NCBI GenBank assembly: GCA_039183535.1
Contig: JBCDBO010000011.1
Coordinates: 1 to 64,000 of the forward strand
Direction of reading: 5' to 3'
DNA length: 64,000 bases
Origin: JBCAXA01 sp039183535
Lineage (GTDB): Bacteria > Pseudomonadota > Gammaproteobacteria > Steroidobacterales > Woeseiaceae
Under the pieces are notes generated by a model that saw only the letters and a program-made list of their open reading frames with translations, was not told the origin of the DNA and made no database searches. This document shows positions 25,913-33,944 of the stretch, one piece after another. Every line of letters starts with the position of its first letter. Position 1 is the stretch's first letter. Position numbers and translations under genes: made by a program.

Positions 25913-26899
25913 ATGGAACTCGAGCGCCTCGCCGAGCGAGCGGCGGCCGACATTGCTGCGGCTGCCGATCTTGCTGAACTCGATAAAGTCCGTGTCAGCC
26001 TGCTCGGCAAGAGCGGGTTGATTACGGCCGAGTTAAAAAATCTCGGCAAACTCGCGCCCGACGAGCGCAAGACTGCCGGACAAGCGATCAATGCGGTCAA
26101 AACGACATTGGTCGCCGCCATCGAGGCGCGTCGCGCTGCGTTAGGTGAGGCGGCGCTGGCGGCGGCGTTGGCGGCCGATACCGTCGACGTCACATTGCCC
26201 GCGCGAGCGGCCGATGGCGTCGGTGCGCTTCATCCGGTCACACGAGTCATGCGGCGAATTACCGATATTTTTGTTGGTAATGGCTTTCAGGTTCGTTATG
26301 GGCCAGAAATCGAAGACGATTTCCATAATTTTACGGCCCTCAATTTCCCAGCCAATCACCCGGCTCGGGCGATGCACGACACGTTTTTTTTCCCTGACGG
26401 TCGGTTGCTAAGAACGCACACATCGCCAGTACAAATTCGTGCGTTGCTGGCTGATGGGGTACCGATACGAATCATCGCGCCCGGTCGTGTTTATCGCTGC
26501 GATTCCGATCAGACCCACACGCCGATGTTTCATCAGGTTGAAGGCTTGGTCGTCGCCGAACGGGTCACCTTCGCGAATCTAAAAGCGGTTCTGCACCAAT
26601 TCGTTGAGCAGTTTTTCGAGCGTGATGCGACGTTGCGGTTTCGTCCCTCGTATTTCCCGTTTACCGAGCCGTCTGCCGAAGTCGATGTGTTGTCGGCCGA
26701 AGGTCGCTGGCTCGAGATACTTGGCTGTGGGATGGTCCACCGGAATGTACTGACCAGCGCTGGTGTCGATCCAGATCGCTATACCGGCTATGCCTTCGGC
26801 ATGGGCGTCGAACGACTCGCGATGCTGCGATACAACGTTAACGATTTGCGGCTGTTCTTCGATAATGATCTCGATTTCTTGGAGCAATTCGGCCGATGA
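25913..26899 (+). CDS. pheS: Phenylalanine--tRNA ligase alpha subunit
   Basis: A 328-residue class II synthetase subunit. The N-terminal coiled coil is followed by HPVTRVMRRITDIFVGNGF, motif 2 (HTHTPMFHQVEGLVV) and motif 3 (GYAFGMGVERLAMLRY). It forms an alpha2-beta2 enzyme with PheT, whose start overlaps its stop by 4 bp. Confidence 0.98.
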   Translation: MELERLAERAAADIAAAADLAELDKVRVSLLGKSGLITAELKNLGKLAPDERKTAGQAINAVKTTLVAAIEARRAALGEAALAAALAADTVDVTLPARAADGVGALHPVTRVMRRITDIFVGNGFQVRYGPEIEDDFHNFTALNFPANHPARAMHDTFFFPDGRLLRTHTSPVQIRALLADGVPIRIIAPGRVYRCDSDQTHTPMFHQVEGLVVAERVTFANLKAVLHQFVEQFFERDATLRFRPSYFPFTEPSAEVDVLSAEGRWLEILGCGMVHRNVLTSAGVDPDRYTGYAFGMGVERLAMLRYNVNDLRLFFDNDLDFLEQFGR

Positions 26900-29271
26900 A
26901 GATCAGCCTAGGTTGGCTCCGCGAATGGGTTCCGGACGCGCCTGATGTTGGCGTGCTGGCCGAGCGTTTGACGCTCGCTGGCCTTGAGGTCGATAGCGTC
27001 ACGACGTTGGGCGAGGGCATGGAAGGGTTCTTCGTGGCCGAGGTTTTGGCCGTCGAGCCGCACCCTAACGCCGATCGTCTGCGCGTTTGTCAAGTTAGCG
27101 TCGCCGACGGACAACCGCTGCAAATCGTCTGTGGTGCGCCGAATGCCCGCGCCGGTATGCGCTCGATTCTAGCGACGAGCGGCGCTGTTATGCCCAACGG
27201 CATGAAGATCCGTCGCTCGAAACTGCGGGGCGTCGAGTCGCAAGGCATGTTGTGTTCCGCCAGTGAGTTAGGGCTAGGCGATGACCACGACGGAATTATC
27301 GACTTGCCCGCCGACGCACCCGTTGGCTCTGCAGCACCGGCGTATTTGAATTTGCCCGACGCCGTTATCGATATCGATATCACACCGAACCGTGGTGATT
27401 GCTTTAGCGTGCTGGGTGTCGCTCGCGAGGTGGCTGCATTCAGTGGTTACCGATTGGCAGAACCCACGCTGACTGAGCCGCTCGCTGGTAGCGATGCAGT
27501 CGTGTCCGTGGAGCTCCGTGAAACGGCCGCCTGCACGCGCTTTGCCAGTCGTCTAATCGACGGTACTGATCCGAACGCCGAGACGCCGCGCTGGATGGCG
27601 GAACGCCTGCAACGGGCAGGTCTGCGCTGTATTCACCCGGTCGTCGACGTCACCAATTACGTCATGCTCGAATTGGGCCAACCGTTACACGCCTACGATG
27701 CCGACAAGATCGACGGCTCGCTCGTCGTTCGCCGTGCAGAAAATGGCGAATCGTTGGTCCTACTGGACGAAAAAGAAGTCGAATTGACCGATGACGTTAT
27801 CGTCGTCGCGGATCAAACACGTGCGCTCGGTATGGCCGGTGTCATGGGCGGCTTATCGAGTATGGTGACCGGCGCGACGACGCGCGTATTGTTTGAAGCA
27901 GCGTTCTGGACACCGGCATGGATAGCGGGTCGAGCCCGTCGTTTCGGCTTGCATACCGACGCCGCAACGCGCTTCGAGCGCGGCGTCGATCCAGCTGGAC
28001 AGGCGCGCGCAGTACAACGCGCCACTGAGTTGTTGCTGTCTATCGCAGGCGGCAATGCTGGTCCGTTGCACGATGAGGTCGATGCGAGCCATGCCGCGCA
28101 CCGCGCGCCGATCGCGTTGCCCTGGCAACGTATAGAGCAAATGCTCGGCGTCGCTATCGACAATGAGACCGTTATCGGCTTGCTAGATCGTTTGGGGCTC
28201 GACACCGAACCCGGGGTCGATAGCGCGCTGGTAACGCCACCAAGTTTTCGTTTCGATCTCGACATTGCGGAGGACCTCGTCGAAGAAGTCGCGAGGGTCT
28301 ACGGCTACGATGAGATTCCGGTCGCGACAGCGTCGCTGGAAGCACCACTGCAGGCTGGCAGTGAATCGAAGACGCCACTGGATCGACTCCGTGACGTGCT
28401 CGTCGCACGCGGCTTGTATGAAGTCTTGACCTACAGCTTTGTAAATCCTGAGCTGGCAGAGCTGTGCGATGGCGAGGCAGCCGAGTTAGCGTTGAGCAAT
28501 CCGATTTCCGCCGATCTTGCGGTAATGCGCCGGTCGTTGCTGCCCGGACTATTGAGCGCCGCGGCGACGAATCGGGCCCGACAGCATGAACGCTTACGCT
28601 TGTTCGAAGTCGGCACTTGCTTCGCCGCTGCGGCGGACGGTCCGATCGAACAAACTCGTATCGGCGGCTTTATCAGTGGTCCGCGCGCGCTCGAAGGGTG
28701 GGCGGAGTCAGCCGAGTCTGTCGATTTTTTTGACATAAAATCCATCGTCAATGTGCTGCTCGGGCGCCGCGCTGCGGACGTCGAATGGACACGATCATCG
28801 CACCCGGCATTGCATCCTGGGCAATCGGCGGATGTTGTGTTTGCCGCTAAGACGGTCGGGCGCGTAGGCCGCATTCATCCGCGTGTCGCGGATCAACTCG
28901 ATCTGGATACCGGCAGTTACTACTTCGAGCTTGCGGCCGATGTCGTCAGCGATTCTCCGCTGCCAGAATCTGCGCCGGTATCGCGATACCCGAGTGTGCG
29001 TCGCGACATCGCTGTTCTCGTCCGAGAAGAGGTGGCGGCCGGCGCTGTTGTACGAACGATACAACGCGCGATCCCCGCATTGCTGCGCCAAGTGGTGTTG
29101 TTCGATGTTTATCGCGGCAAAGGTGTAGAACCGGGCCTAAAAAGCCTCGCCTTTGGCTTGATTTTGCAGGAAACATCACGCACGCTAATCGACGAAGAAG
29201 CGGACTCTGCGGTACGTGCCGCGACAGATGCACTGCGTGAAGAACTCGGTGCAACACTACGGGATAAATAG
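26896..29271 (+). CDS. pheT: Phenylalanine--tRNA ligase beta subunit
   Basis: A 791-residue subunit with the tRNA-binding EMAP-like domain (HPNADRLRVCQVSVADG), B3/B4 editing domain, B5 domain and C-terminal ferredoxin-fold anticodon-binding domain (SRYPSVRRDIAVLV). Full length for the family. Translationally coupled to pheS (ATGA). Confidence 0.98.
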   Translation: MKISLGWLREWVPDAPDVGVLAERLTLAGLEVDSVTTLGEGMEGFFVAEVLAVEPHPNADRLRVCQVSVADGQPLQIVCGAPNARAGMRSILATSGAVMPNGMKIRRSKLRGVESQGMLCSASELGLGDDHDGIIDLPADAPVGSAAPAYLNLPDAVIDIDITPNRGDCFSVLGVAREVAAFSGYRLAEPTLTEPLAGSDAVVSVELRETAACTRFASRLIDGTDPNAETPRWMAERLQRAGLRCIHPVVDVTNYVMLELGQPLHAYDADKIDGSLVVRRAENGESLVLLDEKEVELTDDVIVVADQTRALGMAGVMGGLSSMVTGATTRVLFEAAFWTPAWIAGRARRFGLHTDAATRFERGVDPAGQARAVQRATELLLSIAGGNAGPLHDEVDASHAAHRAPIALPWQRIEQMLGVAIDNETVIGLLDRLGLDTEPGVDSALVTPPSFRFDLDIAEDLVEEVARVYGYDEIPVATASLEAPLQAGSESKTPLDRLRDVLVARGLYEVLTYSFVNPELAELCDGEAAELALSNPISADLAVMRRSLLPGLLSAAATNRARQHERLRLFEVGTCFAAAADGPIEQTRIGGFISGPRALEGWAESAESVDFFDIKSIVNVLLGRRAADVEWTRSSHPALHPGQSADVVFAAKTVGRVGRIHPRVADQLDLDTGSYYFELAADVVSDSPLPESAPVSRYPSVRRDIAVLVREEVAAGAVVRTIQRAIPALLRQVVLFDVYRGKGVEPGLKSLAFGLILQETSRTLIDEEADSAVRAATDALREELGATLRDK

Positions 29272-29273
29272 CG

Positions 29274-29573
29274 ATGGCACTGACCAAGGCCGCTATGGCG
29301 GAATCGCTCTTTAATGAGTTAGGATTAAACAAACGCGAAGCACGCGAATTGGTGGATCTTCTGTTTGAAGATATGCGTGCGTCTCTCGCGTCGGGGGAGC
29401 AAATCAAACTGTCTGGGTTTGGCAATTTTGATTTGCGGGATAAAAACGAAAGACCTGGCCGTAACCCAAAGACTGGGGAAGAGATTCCGATTACAGCGCG
29501 ACGCGTTGTGACGTTTCGGCCGGGTCAAAAACTAAAAGCCCGAGTAGAGGCCTATGCTGGAACCGGGAAATAA
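29274..29573 (+). CDS. ihfA: Integration host factor alpha subunit
   Basis: A 99-residue HU/IHF protein: LTKAAMAESLFNELGLNKRE, LSGFGNFDLRDKNERPGRNPKTGEEIPITARRVVTF with the proline DNA-intercalation arm. Forms a heterodimer with IhfB and bends DNA. Start is 2 bp after pheT, as in E. coli. Confidence 0.97.
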   Translation: MALTKAAMAESLFNELGLNKREARELVDLLFEDMRASLASGEQIKLSGFGNFDLRDKNERPGRNPKTGEEIPITARRVVTFRPGQKLKARVEAYAGTGK

Positions 29574-29910
29574 CGACGAATTACCGCCCATACCCGGAAA
29601 ACGTTATTTTACGATCGGCGAAGTGAGCGAACTCTGTTTCGTTAAGCCACACGTACTGCGTTACTGGGAACAGGAATTCCCACAACTCAAGCCGGTTAAG
29701 CGCCGCGGTAATCGTCGCTATTACCAGCGCCAAGACGTGCTGATCATTCGCCAGATTCGTAGCTTGCTGTATGAGCAAGGGTTTACGATCGGTGGCGCGC
29801 GTCAGCAACTTACTGGCGAAGAGGCCCGTACTGACGTTTCGCAAAGCCAGCAAATAATCAAACAGTTACGCGTTGAACTGGAAGAAGTACTGAAGATACT
29901 TCGACGTTAA
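29554..29910 (+). CDS. MerR-family transcriptional regulator
   Basis: A 118-residue protein with an N-terminal winged helix (YFTIGEVSELCFVKPHVLRY, RRGNRRYYQRQDVLIIRQI) and a short coiled-coil tail, without an obvious ligand or metal-binding cysteine pattern. This small MerR protein downstream of ihfA is conserved in gammaproteobacteria; its targets are unknown. The start overlaps ihfA by 20 bp. Confidence 0.9.
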   Translation: MLEPGNNDELPPIPGKRYFTIGEVSELCFVKPHVLRYWEQEFPQLKPVKRRGNRRYYQRQDVLIIRQIRSLLYEQGFTIGGARQQLTGEEARTDVSQSQQIIKQLRVELEEVLKILRR

Positions 29911-30005
29911 GTGCGATGCCCACTCTATGGGTTTCGCGCGACGCCAGTCGCACCAACCCTGCCGCGTAACAGGGCCGTCCGCAGAGTCTTGGAATCCGAT
30001 ACGTT

Positions 30006-30082
<77 letters not shown>

Positions 30083-30089
30083 TTCGGTT

Positions 30090-31376
30090 CTAAGGGCGGC
30101 TAGTCGGGTGTTGCTGCAACGAGTGACTGACTAACTCGAAGCTCGCTTGATTCTCAAACAGCTTACGAAGTTTGCGGTCCTCGATACCGAGCAAAATCGG
30201 TTCCGCGCGTTCGCGGTAAATATTAACTTTGGCGTTGTAAACGCTGCGACTCAAGCCGTGTTTGTCGGCGATGATCAAACGTCGAATGTTGAAGCCTTGT
30301 TCGTTTTTCTCACCCGTCAAATAGCATTTGATCGACGAGATCCGCTCGCCCGACAACTCGAGCCCTTCCAATTGCGCTAAGTTGTCTTGGGCGTGATCGA
30401 CGAAGCCGATGGCATCCAATTCAACACCGCTTGGCCGATTATTACGATCGGCGCCGACATGGAAATCACCGACGAAAATCTGCCCAGGCAGCGCCTTGTC
30501 GATCATCCGCGCCAACTCGATCGTTACGTCACCGACGATGTAATCGTGGATGGTCGGATTGAGTCCTTCGGCTTGGTGAAACTCATAGCAACTGCCGACA
30601 TGGAATGCGGCTCGGAGCCGCGGCACTGAGTTCGCCGTTGCACGTTGTTTCGCAATGGCGTTATCGGCTAGCACCAAATGCATGAATCGGTACAGATTTG
30701 CATTAGCGGCATCGCTCTCGTCCCGGTTCCAGATATAGAAGCCGTCACCGGTCGTTGACCGTCCAAAGCTAACGCCAATCTGGTTGTCCATCAGCTTACT
30801 CTGGGCGGAGTTCAGCGAGTAGGAGAGGCTGTTTAGCTGCGTCATCTGCTCGAATGGGCTCAGCAAGCTGAAGCCGACGATATCGAACAACGCGACGGCG
30901 CGGCTTGGTACGAAACTGATCCCGTAGCGTTTGACCATTTGCTCGATAATTTCGAGTTCGGTGGCGGTACGACCAACCGCTTGGCGAAGCGGCAGATAGC
31001 GTGGCTCGATCGCCAACAACCGGGCGATCTTGCGCAGTTGTTTTTCGCTGAATAAACGGCGGTGGCTGAGTAGGCTTTTGATAAACTCTTCGGACAGTTG
31101 CCAGCCACTCGATGCTTGACCGCCGCGTCCCGCTGCATACTCGGCAACGGCGTAGTGGGGAATGACCAATATTAGGATGCCGTCCTCGTGCGGAGTCCAC
31201 CCAAGAATGCACTGCTGCCCTAAGCCCCATTCGGTATGCAGGCTCTTTTCTAGTAGCACCAAGTTGCTGCGCTCGCGCAGCCCCATCTCGCTCGCTATGC
31301 CAACCAACGCATCGAGGTATGGCGAGTAGCTGGCAATTCGCTGGATAGCAGAAGGCGAGATGTCATCGATAGTCAT
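30090..31376 (-). CDS. Class III nucleotidyl-cyclase-like protein, probably catalytically degenerate
   Basis: A 428-residue protein without membrane segments. Residues about 160-350 resemble a class III adenylate/guanylate cyclase domain: ALFDIVGFSLL (first metal Asp), STTGDGFYIW (second metal Asp position), LRAAFHVGSCYEFH, and YIVGDVTIELARMIDKALPG. The transition-state Asn/Arg segment, usually VNxAAR, is altered, so catalysis is doubtful. The N-terminal 150 residues (SYSPYLDALVGIASEMGLRE) are not recognised. ATG 31376 is preferred to GTG 31382. It is convergent with tRNA-Pro, 8 bp away. Confidence 0.7.
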   Translation of the reverse strand: MTIDDISPSAIQRIASYSPYLDALVGIASEMGLRERSNLVLLEKSLHTEWGLGQQCILGWTPHEDGILILVIPHYAVAEYAAGRGGQASSGWQLSEEFIKSLLSHRRLFSEKQLRKIARLLAIEPRYLPLRQAVGRTATELEIIEQMVKRYGISFVPSRAVALFDIVGFSLLSPFEQMTQLNSLSYSLNSAQSKLMDNQIGVSFGRSTTGDGFYIWNRDESDAANANLYRFMHLVLADNAIAKQRATANSVPRLRAAFHVGSCYEFHQAEGLNPTIHDYIVGDVTIELARMIDKALPGQIFVGDFHVGADRNNRPSGVELDAIGFVDHAQDNLAQLEGLELSGERISSIKCYLTGEKNEQGFNIRRLIIADKHGLSRSVYNAKVNIYRERAEPILLGIEDRKLRKLFENQASFELVSHSLQQHPTSRP

Positions 31377-31533
31377 GAACACCGCATCGGTAGGCGCTGC
31401 GGCTAATGCCGCCGCGGGCGACCTAGGCTAGTCGTTCGCCGGCGGTGGTGCAAATAAGACAGGGTTTGACTTATGTAAGGTTGTTACGCCGTTCACTGCT
31501 ATCATCTCCTTGCCCGTCGGAGTATCCGCCACG

Positions 31534-32487
31534 ATGAAATTAATTACGGCTGAGGACATTGCCGCAGCCGCAAATACGCTTGACGGCCGCGTACGCCGGA
31601 CGCCGGTTGTCGAATTGGCAGCGGCGGGCTTCGGCAACAATATTGCCGGCAAATTCGAGCACTGGCAGCGAACAGGTACGTTTAAAGCTCGCGGTGCGCT
31701 GTTGAGTATCGATGCCCTCGATAAGTCGCAGCGCGAGGCGGGGGTTACCGCGGTCAGCGCCGGCAATCATGCCATCGCAACAGCCTTCGCGGCGCGCGAA
31801 GCTGGCGTCTCAGCCCACGTGGTGATGACCGCGTCGGCGAATCCGTTGCGCGTACAACGCTGCCGTGACCTAGGCGCGTTTGTCGAGATCGCTGGCTCCG
31901 TTCATGCGGCGTTTGATCGCGTGGCGGCGATTCAGCGCGATGCGGGGCGTGCGTTTATCCACCCGTTCGACTCACGAGAAATGTTGCTTGGCAGTGCAAC
32001 GCTGGGTGCGGAAATTGTGGCGCAGTGTCCCGATGTCGAGCGCGTTATTGTCCCTATTGGCGGTGGTGGGTTGGCGGGCGGTTTGGCTGCTGCCATAAAG
32101 TTGCTGCGGCCGGAGTGCCAAGTAATTGGGGTCGAGCCGGACGGTGCCGCGTCGATGCAACTCAGTTTACGGTGTGGTGAAGCGAAGACGATCGACGAGG
32201 TCAAGACAATCGCAGATAGCCTCGGTGCGCCGTATGCGCGACCATATTCGTTCGCGCACTGTGCGCGGTTTCTTGACCGGGTGGATACCGTGTCTGACAG
32301 TGAGTTACGTCGCGCGATGCAGCGATTACATGATTCGCTCGGTTTCGCGGTCGAACCGGCGTGTGCTGCCTCGACGGCGTGGCTTGAGCGTTACGGTAAC
32401 AGCGCCGATGGGCGCCGCACGGTGCTGCTGTTTTGCGGCAGTAATATCGATGTCGGCAGCGTTGCTTCGCTGCTCGTGGACGTGTGA
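31534..32487 (+). CDS. PLP-dependent threonine/serine dehydratase family enzyme
   Basis: A 317-residue fold-type II PLP enzyme. The PLP lysine lies in GTFKARGALLSI, the phosphate-binding glycine loop in VPIGGGGLAGGLAAAIK, and the C-terminal LLFCGSNID is typical. Family members deaminate threonine or serine, or racemize serine; the absence of a C-terminal ACT domain excludes biosynthetic IlvA. GGAG at 31519-31522 precedes ATG 31534. The stop overlaps the next start. Confidence 0.88.
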   Translation: MKLITAEDIAAAANTLDGRVRRTPVVELAAAGFGNNIAGKFEHWQRTGTFKARGALLSIDALDKSQREAGVTAVSAGNHAIATAFAAREAGVSAHVVMTASANPLRVQRCRDLGAFVEIAGSVHAAFDRVAAIQRDAGRAFIHPFDSREMLLGSATLGAEIVAQCPDVERVIVPIGGGGLAGGLAAAIKLLRPECQVIGVEPDGAASMQLSLRCGEAKTIDEVKTIADSLGAPYARPYSFAHCARFLDRVDTVSDSELRRAMQRLHDSLGFAVEPACAASTAWLERYGNSADGRRTVLLFCGSNIDVGSVASLLVDV

Positions 32488-33944
32488 TGGACGCGGCACT
32501 TGCGGCGATTGTCGGTGCGGACGGCATTGTCGCTGACGATGCCAAGCAACCCTTTCTGACCGAATGGCGCGATCGTCTGCACGGGGCGGCTCGCGCGATC
32601 GTCATGCCGCGGACGACTGCCGAGGTTGCAGCCGTTCTTCGTTACTGCGCCGAGCGCGATTTCGCGGTCGTGCCGCAAGGGGGTAACACTGGCTTGTGCG
32701 GCGGCGCAATTGCGACCGATGCCGAACGCGACATCGTTGTTTCGTTACAGCGGATGAACCGTGTCGTTGCCAGCAACGCGAGCGACAACACGTTGATTGT
32801 TGAGGCCGGCTGTACACTCGCGGACGCCCAGGCCGCTGCGGCCGCCGTCGACCGGTATTTTCCGTTGTCCTTGGCCGCCGAAGGCTCGGCGACTATCGGC
32901 GGTAACATCGCGACGAACGCTGGCGGAATTCATGTCCTGAAGTACGGCACGACGCGAGATCTGGTGCTCGGTCTCGAAGTTGTCCTTGCCGATGGGCAAA
33001 TTTGGGACGGACTACGGACCGTTCGCAAAAACACGGCGGGCTACGACCTCAAACAGCTGTTTATCGGTAGTGAAGGTACGCTCGGTATCGTCACTCAAGC
33101 GGCACTTAAGTTGTTCCCACGACCGCAGCGCTACGTGACCGCATTCGCTGCCGTTGCGGACATGGAAGCGGCGGTAGCGCTGTTACATGCGACTAACGCC
33201 GCCGCGCCGGGCATGGTCGAGGCTTTTGAACTGATCTCCGCTCAGGCGCTGCAGTTCGTAACGCGACACATCGACGGCACGCGTCAGCCTATTTCGTCCG
33301 CCGCGCCTTTCTTCGTCTTGGTTGAATTGGGCGGCGGCGAACGATTTCCCCTGCAAGAGCTTACCGAAGCTACGTTTTCTGAGGCGCTGGAGGGCGGTAT
33401 CGTTGATGATGTCGTCGTTGCGAGTAGCTTGTCGCAGCGCGATGCGCTGTGGCGCTTGCGGCATTCAATTTCGCAGGCTCAGAAACCGGAAGGCAGTAGT
33501 TTGAAGCACGATGTCTCGGTCCCAGTTTCCGCGCTGGCGGCGTTTCACCACGATACGGAGGCGATGCTTGCAGATCTTTGCCCGGGCATCCGACCGGTTG
33601 TCTTTGGTCATGTCGGTGACGGTAATTTGCACTACAACCTGTCGCGACCAGAGCGTGGCAGCGATGCCGAATTTCTGAAGCTCGCAGATGCGTTGAGTGA
33701 CTGCGTCTATGACCACGTAGAGCGGTACAATGGGTCGATCGCCGCCGAGCATGGAATCGGTGTGTTCAAGCAGTCACTGCTGCAAGATCGAATAGCGGAT
33801 GTTGAATACGGCCTGATGGAAACGCTAAAACACTCTCTCGATGCCGCTGGCCGACTTAACACTGGCCGAATTGTCGCATCGCGGTCGCCGACACAGGCAG
33901 TGCCGACTGACCATCGATCGGGGTCAAAACAGAACTCTCCATGA
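32487..33944 (+). CDS. FAD-linked oxidase, D-2-hydroxyglutarate/lactate dehydrogenase type
   Basis: A 485-residue flavoprotein of the FAD_binding_4/FAD-oxidase_C family. PQGGNTGLCGGAIATDAERD and GGNIATNAGGIHVLKYGTTR bind FAD, GSEGTLGIVTQAALKLFPRP follows, and the C-terminal half has HVGDGNLHYN and AAEHGIGVFK. The motif set fits D-2-hydroxyacid dehydrogenases such as D-2-hydroxyglutarate dehydrogenase. The ATG overlaps the preceding stop (TGATG); its own stop overlaps the next ATG, so it is co-translated with the flanking genes. Confidence 0.88.
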   Translation: MDAALAAIVGADGIVADDAKQPFLTEWRDRLHGAARAIVMPRTTAEVAAVLRYCAERDFAVVPQGGNTGLCGGAIATDAERDIVVSLQRMNRVVASNASDNTLIVEAGCTLADAQAAAAAVDRYFPLSLAAEGSATIGGNIATNAGGIHVLKYGTTRDLVLGLEVVLADGQIWDGLRTVRKNTAGYDLKQLFIGSEGTLGIVTQAALKLFPRPQRYVTAFAAVADMEAAVALLHATNAAAPGMVEAFELISAQALQFVTRHIDGTRQPISSAAPFFVLVELGGGERFPLQELTEATFSEALEGGIVDDVVVASSLSQRDALWRLRHSISQAQKPEGSSLKHDVSVPVSALAAFHHDTEAMLADLCPGIRPVVFGHVGDGNLHYNLSRPERGSDAEFLKLADALSDCVYDHVERYNGSIAAEHGIGVFKQSLLQDRIADVEYGLMETLKHSLDAAGRLNTGRIVASRSPTQAVPTDHRSGSKQNSP

